Of a stretch of DNA of 5,893 bases, positions 1 through 4,133 are shown piece by piece (the stretch's first letter is position 1; the number at the start of each line of letters is the position of its first letter). The stretch spans positions 1-5,893 of the forward strand of contig CAMAJC010000133.1 in assembly GCA_945835425.1 (NCBI GenBank). Direction: 5' to 3'. The position numbers and the translations under genes were made by a program. The notes below the pieces were generated by a model, which saw nothing but the letters and a program-made list of their open reading frames with translations, had not been told where the DNA came from and searched no databases. Origin of the DNA: an uncultured Clostridia bacterium (GTDB taxonomy: Bacteria > Bacillota > Clostridia > Oscillospirales > Ruminococcaceae).

Positions 1-119
1 ATGGTGAAAAACTGGAAGTTCACGCCCTCTCCGGCCTACGGCCACCTCTCCCAAAGGGAGAGGCCCTGGCGATCTTACGATACATGGCACAAAACGGGTA
101 GTTTCCACCCTTCCACCAT
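1..119. repeat. Imperfect foldback element with internal hairpin
   Basis: Bases 1-20 and the reverse complement of 100-119 agree at about 14 of 20 positions, both beginning ATGGTG. Near the centre is a perfect 8-bp stem, CCTCTCCC (45-52) with GGGAGAGG (56-63) around an AAA loop. It is preceded by a GGCC-TAC-GGCC mini-hairpin (33-43). A further small stem, ACCAT (115-119) with ATGGT (124-128), sits at the right edge. Intergenic blocks with a CCTCTCCC-AAA-GGGAGAGG core are, to my knowledge, dispersed in many Clostridia genomes, so this is probably a REP- or MITE-like noncoding repeat. The element may be cut by the window start. The frame open from 1 to 195 is only this repeat read through. Confidence 0.5.
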
Positions 120-152
120 TGCGATGGTCCCCCTCCCCTTGAAATGGGGCGC

Positions 153-169
153 GTTTTCCTACGGAAAAC
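153..169. repeat. Short perfect inverted repeat
   Basis: GTTTTCC (153-159) and GGAAAAC (163-169) form a 7-bp stem with a TAC loop. It lies in the noncoding block between the foldback at 1-119 and the stem at 230-251. No T-run follows, so it is not an obvious terminator. Its role is unknown; it may be part of the same mosaic of intergenic repeats. Confidence 0.4.
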
Positions 170-229
170 TGGGGCTTAGAAACGGAAACGGGTAAACAAA
201 TAGGAAAATGGTGCGGAATTAGAGGTTGC

Positions 230-251
230 GGGTCGATGTGGTCATCGACCC
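230..251. repeat. 9-bp palindromic intergenic repeat
   Basis: GGGTCGATG (230-238) pairs perfectly with CATCGACCC (243-251) around the loop TGGT, and the stem is followed by CCTACAAATG. Stems of the form GG(G/T)CGATG-loop-CATCG(A/C)CC followed by CTACA are, from general familiarity, a frequent dispersed intergenic motif in gut Clostridia. That supports a REP-like repeat rather than a gene-specific element. There is no U-tract, so termination is unlikely. Bases 252-343 show nothing else I can interpret. Confidence 0.55.
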
Positions 252-343
252 CTACAAATGACACGTTTCCGAAAATAATAGGGAGCATATTGGTCACACC
301 GCAAGGGCAAATCATCCAAAATCTCCGTCAAACCCTCCGCACG

Positions 344-387
344 AACAAAAGGCGGTACAAAGAAGCTTTCGCTTCTCTGTCCCGCCT
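344..387 (-). terminator. Rho-independent terminator of rpmE
   Basis: Read on the minus strand, AGGCGG pairs with CCGCCT at the base and AGAAGC pairs with GCTTCT at the top, closing a GAAA tetraloop. Only one mismatch and one G-U pair fall in between. The stem is followed at once by TTTTGTT (plus-strand positions 350-344). It begins about 20 bases after the rpmE stop codon, which is the expected place. Stem, tetraloop and T-tract together make this a strong call. Confidence 0.92.
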
Positions 388-406
388 GATGGATTCAAAA
401 TGAACC

Positions 407-610
407 TTATTTATTGAGACCGAAACGTCTGTTGAATCTGTCAACACGTCCACCGGTGTCAACCATCTTCTGTTTGCCGGTATAGTACGGATGGCACTTG
501 GAGCAAACTTCGACGCTGATGCTGTCCTTGGTAGAACGGGTTTCCCAGGTTGCGCCACAAGAGCACTTGATGACGGTGGTCTTGTAATTGGGATGGATAC
601 CCTCTTTCAT
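407..610 (-). CDS. rpmE: 50S ribosomal protein L31 (zinc-binding type)
   Basis: This 67-residue protein is a full-length bacterial L31, a component of the large ribosomal subunit that helps bridge to the small subunit. The start MKEGIHPNY, the segment CHPYYTGKQK and the end VDRFNRRFG are family signatures. Four cysteines, C16 and C18 (CSC) and C36 and C39 (CSKC), form the zinc ribbon. This is therefore the zinc-containing (C+) form, not the cysteine-free YtiA-type paralogue made under zinc starvation. The start is supported by a GAAAGAGGT ribosome-binding site (plus 619-627) about 8 bases upstream. The gene is monocistronic, with its own promoter (661-692) and terminator (344-387), and it diverges from the membrane-protein gene. 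Nothing is missing or broken. Confidence 0.98.
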   Translation of the reverse strand: MKEGIHPNYKTTVIKCSCGATWETRSTKDSISVEVCSKCHPYYTGKQKMVDTGGRVDRFNRRFGLNK

Positions 611-660
611 TCCTTTACACCTCTTTCAATAATACGCTCATACGTATATTCTTACAGTTC

Positions 661-692
661 ATTATAATACCACATGAGAAGACAAAATGCAA
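661..692 (-). promoter_or_regulatory. Predicted sigma-A-type promoter of rpmE
   Basis: On the minus strand a -35-like TTGCAT (692-687) is followed after 17 bases by a -10-like TATTAT (669-664). The overlapping TATAAT (666-661) is a better hexamer but would need a 20-base spacer. The start of transcription would fall near 655, leaving a leader of about 45 bases before the rpmE start. The -35 box touches the A/T palindrome at 691-715, a possible regulator site. Confidence 0.65.
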
Positions 693-715
693 GGGTTTTT
701 TGAGAAAAAATCCTT
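691..715. promoter_or_regulatory. 11-bp A/T-rich dyad between divergent genes
   Basis: AAGGGTTTTTT (691-701) is complementary to AAAAAATCCTT (705-715) with one G-T pair, around a GAG centre. It lies in the divergent spacer between rpmE and the membrane-protein gene and overlaps the last two bases of the predicted rpmE -35 box. As DNA it could be a repressor operator. As RNA the stem would be mostly A-U, with no following T-run in either direction, so a terminator is unlikely. No protein is known to bind it; the operator role is inference. Confidence 0.4.
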
Positions 716-753
716 CCCCTCATGTTCAATAATTTGTGCACTTTCGGAGATAC

Positions 754-821
754 TACCTCTGACGGCTGACAGCCGCCGATTTCCTGATGAAACGGCAGTC
801 TCCCATACTGCCGCAGAGGTA
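754..821 (+). promoter_or_regulatory. Structured 5' leader that can sequester the RBS
   Basis: TACCTCTG (754-761) is perfectly complementary to CAGAGGTA (814-821), and the second strand contains the AGAGGT ribosome-binding site of the gene starting at 827. Enclosed by this closing stem are two more hairpins. One is CGGCT-GAC-AGCCG (763-775). The other is a perfect 7-bp stem, CGGCAGT (793-799) with ACTGCCG (807-813), that abuts the closing stem directly. The result is a compact three-way-junction-like fold of 68 bases with the Shine-Dalgarno buried. This suggests translational control, perhaps a riboswitch or protein-binding leader. I cannot match it to a named class. No convincing promoter hexamers are visible upstream. 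Confidence 0.5.
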
Positions 822-826
822 ATAAC

Positions 827-1210
827 ATGAAAAAATACAATCTGAAAAAAATGCTCCTGTTCCCGATCGGCGGACTGGGATATGGGCTTTTAGAAATATT
901 GTGGCGCGGGTCGACCCACTGGACGATGCTGCTGACAGGCGGCGGCTGTCTGATGCTGCTGGACAGGCTGGATATGCGCCACCAGGGCGAATGGCTCTTT
1001 CTCCGCTGCATCCGCGGGTCAATGCTGATCACAGCGGTCGAGTTTGCGGTCGGCGTACTGGTCAATCTGGTGCTCCATCTGAATGTCTGGGATTACTCCG
1101 CCCAGCGCGGCAATATCGCCGGACAGATCTGTCCGCTGTACTCGATTTTATGGTACTTTCTCTGCTACCCGGTGTTCGGGCTGCTGGGAAAGCTGCGCGG
1201 AAAAAACTGA
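827..1210 (+). CDS. Small membrane protein, PF06541 (CmpB-type) family
   Basis: This 127-residue hydrophobic protein has about four predicted membrane segments (roughly residues 9-25, 31-47, 62-84 and 101-121) and a basic N-terminus. The stretch VWDYSAQRGNIAGQICPLYS (88-107), with GYGLLEILWR near the start, resembles the W-DYS-N-G-IC signature of PF06541. That family is labelled putative ABC-transporter type IV permease (CmpB). The transport label is weakly supported for the whole family, and no ATPase gene lies nearby, so the function is unknown. It is somewhat shorter than many members. The start is set by AGAGGT (815-820), 6 bases upstream, which lies inside the foldable leader 754-821. 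No terminator is seen before glyA, so some read-through into glyA is possible although glyA has its own promoter. Confidence 0.75.
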   Translation: MKKYNLKKMLLFPIGGLGYGLLEILWRGSTHWTMLLTGGGCLMLLDRLDMRHQGEWLFLRCIRGSMLITAVEFAVGVLVNLVLHLNVWDYSAQRGNIAGQICPLYSILWYFLCYPVFGLLGKLRGKN

Positions 1211-1244
1211 TCTGTTTATTTTTGCATAAGTCGGGGTTTACCGC

Positions 1245-1273
1245 TTGCAAAATCTGCGAGAATAGAGTATAAT
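1245..1273 (+). promoter_or_regulatory. Predicted sigma-A-type promoter of glyA
   Basis: TTGCAA (1245-1250) and a perfect TATAAT (1268-1273) are separated by exactly 17 bases. Transcription would start near 1280, just before the structured glyA leader. An imperfect dyad, CTTGCA (1244-1249) with TGCGAG (1255-1260), overlaps the -35 region and could be an operator, though it is short. Confidence 0.85.
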
Positions 1274-1280
1274 GACCCTA

Positions 1281-1366
1281 ACAGGAAATGCCGGGGAAGG
1301 AAACCTGTCCGGCGCTTCCCAAACTTCGGATGCAGCCCCGCATCCCAGCCAAATGAAAGAAGGAAG
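1281..1366 (+). promoter_or_regulatory. Structured glyA leader with competing pairings
   Basis: Three helices can form from interleaved segments: ACAGG (1281-1285) with CCTGT (1304-1308), GCCGG (1290-1294) with CCGGC (1309-1313), and GGGAAG (1294-1299) with CTTCCC (1315-1320). A separate hairpin follows, GGATGC (1329-1334) with GCATCC (1340-1345). CTTCC (1315-1319) is also complementary to GGAAG (1362-1366), the glyA ribosome-binding site. The same segment could therefore pair upstream (RBS free) or with the RBS (RBS hidden). This is what a translational switch would look like, but chance pairing in G+C-rich RNA cannot be excluded. It does not match the THF or ZTP riboswitch consensus as I remember them. 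Confidence 0.4.
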
Positions 1367-1371
1367 TTATT

Positions 1372-2628
1372 ATGTACGCAGATTTGCTCGATTCGATCGG
1401 CCTTGTCCGGAAAACCGACCCCGATGTCGCAGACGCCATGGCTCTGGAACTGGCCAGACAGCGCCGCAACATTGAACTGATCGCCAGTGAAAATATCGTC
1501 TCTCCCGCTGTTATGGCGGCGATGGGCAGCATCCTGACCAACAAATACGCCGAAGGTTATCCCGGCAGACGTTACTACGGCGGTTGCGAGTGCGTCGATA
1601 TCGTCGAGGATATCGCAAGAAAGCGCGCCTGCGAGCTGTTCGGCGCGGAGCATGCCAATGTCCAGCCCCATTCCGGCGCACAGGCCAATATCGCCGTTTA
1701 TTTTGCCCTGCTGCAGCCCGGCGACACTATCCTCGGCATGAACCTGGATGAAGGCGGCCACCTGACCCACGGCTCTCCCGTCAACATCTCCGGCAAGTAT
1801 TTCCATGTCGTCCCCTACGGCGTCGACCCCGAGACCGGCCGGATCGATTACGAAAAGCTGATGGAGCTGGCCATGGAGCATAAGCCCAAAATCATCGTCG
1901 CCGGTGCGTCCGCTTATCCCCGCACCATCGACTTTGCGAAATTCAGAGAGGTCGCAGACGCTGTCGGCGCTTACCTGATGGTCGATATGGCCCATATCGC
2001 CGGCCTCGTCGCCGCAGGCCTCCATCCCAACCCCGTCCCCTACGCCGACGTCGTGACCACCACCACCCACAAGACCCTGCGCGGTCCCCGCGGCGGCATG
2101 ATCCTGTGCAAGGAGTCCCTCGCCAAGGCCATCGACAAGGCGATCTTCCCCGGCACCCAGGGCGGCCCGCTGATGCACGTCATCGCAGGCAAGGCAGTCT
2201 GCTTCGGCGAAGCGCTCAAACCCGAGTTCAAGGAATACCAGACCCAGATCGTCAAAAACGCTGCGGCTCTCGCAAACGGCCTGACCGGCAGAGGAATGCA
2301 GCTCGTCTCCGGCGGCACCGACAACCACCTGATGCTGCTCGACCTGCGCAACATGGGTATCACCGGCAAAGAGCTGGAGCACAATCTCGACGAGGTTTAT
2401 ATCACCGCCAACAAGAACGCGATCCCCAATGACCCCCAGAAGCACACCATCACCTCCGGCGTCCGTCTCGGCACCCCTGCCGTCACCACCCGCGGCTTCA
2501 AGGAAGCGGATATGGACGTTGTCGCCGAGTGCATCTACCGCGTTGCCTCCGACTTCGAGGGCAGCAAGGAAGCGGTCCGCGCGATGGTTACCGAACTCTG
2601 TGCAAAATACCCGATTTATGAAGATTGA
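1372..2628 (+). CDS. glyA: Serine hydroxymethyltransferase
   Basis: This 418-residue, full-length cytoplasmic PLP enzyme interconverts serine plus tetrahydrofolate with glycine plus 5,10-methylene-tetrahydrofolate. It is the main source of one-carbon units for purine, thymidylate and methionine synthesis. Visible family signatures are LIASENIVSP near the N-terminus, NKYAEGYPGRRYYGG, and VDMAHIAGLVAAG. The PLP-lysine motif TTTTHKTLRGPRGG carries the Schiff-base lysine at K234. SGVRLGTPAVTTRG contains R365, the likely substrate-carboxylate arginine. Length and motif order are typical of bacterial GlyA, with no truncation. The start at 1372 is supported by AGGAAG (1361-1366), 5 bases upstream. 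It is expressed from the promoter at 1245-1273 and ends before the terminator at 2684-2720, so it is effectively monocistronic. The leader offers possible post-transcriptional control. Confidence 0.98.
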   Translation: MYADLLDSIGLVRKTDPDVADAMALELARQRRNIELIASENIVSPAVMAAMGSILTNKYAEGYPGRRYYGGCECVDIVEDIARKRACELFGAEHANVQPHSGAQANIAVYFALLQPGDTILGMNLDEGGHLTHGSPVNISGKYFHVVPYGVDPETGRIDYEKLMELAMEHKPKIIVAGASAYPRTIDFAKFREVADAVGAYLMVDMAHIAGLVAAGLHPNPVPYADVVTTTTHKTLRGPRGGMILCKESLAKAIDKAIFPGTQGGPLMHVIAGKAVCFGEALKPEFKEYQTQIVKNAAALANGLTGRGMQLVSGGTDNHLMLLDLRNMGITGKELEHNLDEVYITANKNAIPNDPQKHTITSGVRLGTPAVTTRGFKEADMDVVAECIYRVASDFEGSKEAVRAMVTELCAKYPIYED

Positions 2629-2683
2629 TTCTCAGGTGGCTTTGATTTATATGGCTCCCTGCCTTTAATCATAATCTCCCTGT

Positions 2684-2720
2684 ACCCGGAGAAGGTTTCG
2701 GCCTTTTCCGGGTTTTTGTT
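2684..2720 (+). terminator. Rho-independent terminator of glyA
   Basis: A 12-bp stem is formed by ACCCGGAGAAGG (2684-2695) and CCTTTTCCGGGT (2702-2713), with a single G-U pair and a six-base loop. It runs directly into TTTTTGTT. It lies 55 bases after the glyA stop, and nothing coding falls in between. Confidence 0.95.
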
Positions 2721-2878
2721 TATCTGCGGCCGCGACACCGGATAGAAATTCATCTGTTTTCAGATTTTTTTGCATTTTCCTGCAACATTTTGCCCTGCCG
2801 GAACGTATTTATTTATATAGGCATATTCTCTTATCATGCAAAACGATAAAAAGTTACATTTATTCCTGAAAAATATGA
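2721..2878. other. A+T-rich noncoding stretch upstream of the CAP gene promoter
   Basis: Together with the glyA tail and the CAP leader this makes 345 bases without a gene (2629-2973). From about 2750 it is strongly A/T-rich, with runs such as TTTTTTTGCATTTT and TATTTATTTATATAG. No reading frame with a ribosome-binding site, no RNA gene and no strong dyad is visible. The A/T tracts just upstream of the -35 box at 2879 could act as an UP-like element or bent DNA. That is inference only. Confidence 0.4.
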
Positions 2879-2907
2879 TTGACGATGCGCAGGCAGTATG
2901 GTAGAAT
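2879..2907 (+). promoter_or_regulatory. Predicted sigma-A-type promoter of the CAP-domain gene
   Basis: TTGACG (2879-2884) and TAGAAT (2902-2907) are 17 bases apart. A TGG triplet at 2899-2901 gives the extended -10 element (TGn). Transcription would begin near 2914. It follows A/T-rich DNA, which fits a fairly strong constitutive promoter. Confidence 0.85.
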
Positions 2908-2916
2908 TATATATAT

Positions 2917-2967
2917 CGAAGTATATATCCTGCTGAGAGTACTGGTGCTTCGCAGAAAGGATTTCCT
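2917..2967 (+). promoter_or_regulatory. Leader hairpin and widely spaced RBS of the CAP-domain gene
   Basis: CGAAGTA (2917-2923) can pair with TGCTTCG (2946-2952) with one G-U pair, a few bases after the predicted transcription start. The ribosome-binding site AGAAAGGA (2954-2961) follows, but it lies 12 bases from the ATG, which is long. A tiny inverted repeat, AGGA-TT-TCCT (2958-2967), overlaps the RBS and could shorten the effective distance or partly mask it. A 5'-stabilising hairpin is as likely as regulation. Confidence 0.35.
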
Positions 2968-2973
2968 GCAGAT

Positions 2974-3954
2974 ATGAATAGATTTTTTAAAAAGGTTACC
3001 GCTTTGGGATTATCGGCTGCAGCAGCTCTTTCTCTGACGATGGGCAGCGTCTCCGCTGCATGGACCCAGACTGCGGGCAGATGGAGCTATACCGAAGGCA
3101 GCTCCCTCGTGACCGGCTGGAAAAAGATAGACAATATTTGGTATTATTTTAACGGCAGCGGCATTATGCAGACCGGCTGGCAGAAAATTGACGGCGTGTG
3201 GTATTATTTTAAGGCCAGCGGTGCCATGCAGACCGGCTGGGCAAAAATTGACGGGTGTTGGTACCTATTTAACGGCGGCGGCGCGATGAAAACCGGCTGG
3301 GCACAGTCCGGCGGATACTGGTATTTCCTCGGCGGCGGCGGTGATATGAAGACCGGCTGGGTAAAAACAGGCGGACATTGGTACTATATGGACGGCGACG
3401 GCCGGATGCAGACCGGCTGGCTGACCCTGAACGGCAAACGCTATTATCTTGACGCGAACGGCGCCATGGTCACCGGAACCGCCGTAATCGACGGGGAATC
3501 CTACACCTTCACCTCCGACGGCGAACTGACCGAGGAAGAAACGCCCTCTCAGACCCCGTCCGCAGACGTCAGCGCAATCGCCAAGGACGTCCTCTCCCAG
3601 ATCAACAGCGCCAGACGCAAAGAGGGCCTTTCCGCCCTTACCCTCTCGGATAAACTCGGTACCGTTGCCCAGGCCAGGGCTGTGGAACAGGCCGTCATGG
3701 GCAATATCTCTCACAGCCGTCCCGACGGCAGCGAATGGTACACAATTTTAGCAGAATATCACATGCCCGCCACCGGCTGCGGCGAAAACCTCGCGATGAA
3801 TTATACCTCCGCGTCGGCTGTCGTCAAGGCGTGGCTGGAATCGTCTGTGCATAAAGCAAATATTATGAACGTACATTATCAATATATGGGAATTGGGTAC
3901 TACGAAGAAAACGGTAACATCTACTGGGTGCAGCTATTCTCTACGTCAAACTAA
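2974..3954 (+). CDS. Secreted cell-wall-binding repeat protein with CAP/SCP domain
   Basis: The protein has 326 residues. Residues 1-28 are a signal peptide (basic MNRFFKK, hydrophobic core, SVSA cleavage site before A29). From about 30 to 169 come seven 20-residue units of the CW_binding_1 / choline-binding-repeat type. They carry WYYF aromatic cores and TGW ends at 47-49, 67-69, 87-89, 107-109, 127-129 and 147-149; the first and last units are degenerate. An acidic Pro/Ser/Thr linker (about 184-198) leads to a C-terminal CAP domain (about 200-324; PF00188, YkwD-like). The expected CAP tetrad is visible as H247, E271 (in GENLA), E289 and H293, with MGIGYY and WVQLF near the end. It is probably exported and held on wall or teichoic-acid polymers. 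The ligand need not be choline, and the activity of bacterial CAP domains is mostly unknown. It is monocistronic, between its own promoter and terminator. Confidence 0.93.
   Translation: MNRFFKKVTALGLSAAAALSLTMGSVSAAWTQTAGRWSYTEGSSLVTGWKKIDNIWYYFNGSGIMQTGWQKIDGVWYYFKASGAMQTGWAKIDGCWYLFNGGGAMKTGWAQSGGYWYFLGGGGDMKTGWVKTGGHWYYMDGDGRMQTGWLTLNGKRYYLDANGAMVTGTAVIDGESYTFTSDGELTEEETPSQTPSADVSAIAKDVLSQINSARRKEGLSALTLSDKLGTVAQARAVEQAVMGNISHSRPDGSEWYTILAEYHMPATGCGENLAMNYTSASAVVKAWLESSVHKANIMNVHYQYMGIGYYEENGNIYWVQLFSTSN
3061..3480 (+). repeat. Seven in-frame 60-bp tandem coding repeats
   Basis: The wall-binding repeats have an exact 60-bp period. The string ACCGGCTGG (encoding TGW) recurs at 3112, 3172, 3232, 3292, 3352 and 3412, with no indels between units. 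Units 3121-3180 to 3361-3420 are the best conserved. The first (3061-3120) and last (3421-3480) have drifted. The most similar neighbours at DNA level are 3121-3180 and 3181-3240, consistent with duplication within the gene. Such arrays can gain or lose units by recombination. Confidence 0.9.
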
Positions 3955-3973
3955 GCGGGCAGATCCCGCCCGC
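3955..3973 (+). other. G+C-rich hairpin just after the CAP gene stop
   Basis: GCGGGC (3955-3960) pairs with GCCCGC (3968-3973), starting at the first base after the stop codon. It is followed by AAAACTGC and not by Ts, so it is unlikely to terminate transcription on its own. It may protect the mRNA 3' end or simply precede the true terminator at 3997-4034. Confidence 0.4.
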
Positions 3974-3996
3974 AAAACTGCACATAGTCAAGCTCA

Positions 3997-4034
3997 GGAG
4001 AGACCGCTTTTTTGCTGTCTCTCCTTGTGTTTAT
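3997..4034 (+). terminator. Rho-independent terminator of the CAP-domain gene
   Basis: GGAGAGAC (3997-4004) pairs perfectly with GTCTCTCC (4017-4024), with a GC/GC extension inside a T-rich loop. TTGTGTTTAT follows as a moderate U-tract. It lies about 40 bases downstream of the stop codon and separates this gene from the next. Confidence 0.85.
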
Positions 4035-4059
4035 ACAGCATTTTTCCCTTTTATCAGAC

Positions 4060-4088
4060 CCGCACCTTTTTCGCGGAAAGGTGTGCGG
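4060..4088 (+). promoter_or_regulatory. Stem-loop upstream of the 534-residue protein gene
   Basis: CACCTTT (4063-4069) pairs with AAAGGTG (4077-4083), and beyond a 2-base bulge CCG (4060-4062) pairs with CGG (4086-4088). A short T-run (4096-4100) follows 7 bases later. It could be a second, weaker terminator for the CAP gene or a leader element of the gene at 4134. No good promoter is visible here. The nearest candidate, TTGTGT (4025) with TTTTAT (4049), is weak and overlaps the previous terminator tail. Confidence 0.35.
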
Positions 4089-4120
4089 ATCGGCATTTTT
4101 CTTAGCAAAAAATCTATTTT

Positions 4121-4126
4121 AGGAGG
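4121..4126 (+). promoter_or_regulatory. Consensus RBS that decides the start at 4134
   Basis: AGGAGG lies 7 bases before the ATG at 4134. An in-frame ATG at 4083 would add 17 residues, but it has no comparable ribosome-binding site and sits inside the stem-loop 4060-4088. The start at 4134 is therefore preferred. Confidence 0.92.
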
Positions 4127-4133
4127 AAGTTTT

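Noticed and set aside
1..195. 64-codon plus-strand reading frame from the first base
   Set aside because: It has no visible ribosome-binding site (the window starts at the ATG), low-complexity composition, and it runs straight through the foldback repeat. Translated Clostridia repeats give this kind of false protein.
328..558. 76-codon minus-strand frame
   Set aside because: It overlaps rpmE in another frame and crosses its terminator; the L31 match is unambiguous.
1274..1371. Known THF or ZTP (pfl) riboswitch before glyA
   Set aside because: The conserved cores of these classes, as I remember them (for example the 3' CCGCCUGGGC of ZTP), are not present. A covariance search would be decisive.
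1216..2445. 409-codon minus-strand frame antisense to glyA
   Set aside because: The frame is open because of the codon bias of the G+C-rich glyA gene. It has no recognisable domain, and the plus-strand enzyme is certain.
827..2628. Membrane-protein gene and glyA as one operon
   Set aside because: They are 161 bases apart, with a near-consensus promoter and leader directly before glyA. Read-through is possible but co-regulation is not shown.
3061..3480. Regular 60-bp repeats as a possible CRISPR array
   Set aside because: The repeats are contiguous and in frame, encode wall-binding units, and have no variable spacers.
4083..4133. Upstream start adding 17 residues to the last protein
   Set aside because: It has no ribosome-binding site and lies within a predicted stem-loop, whereas ATG 4134 has AGGAGG 7 bases upstream.
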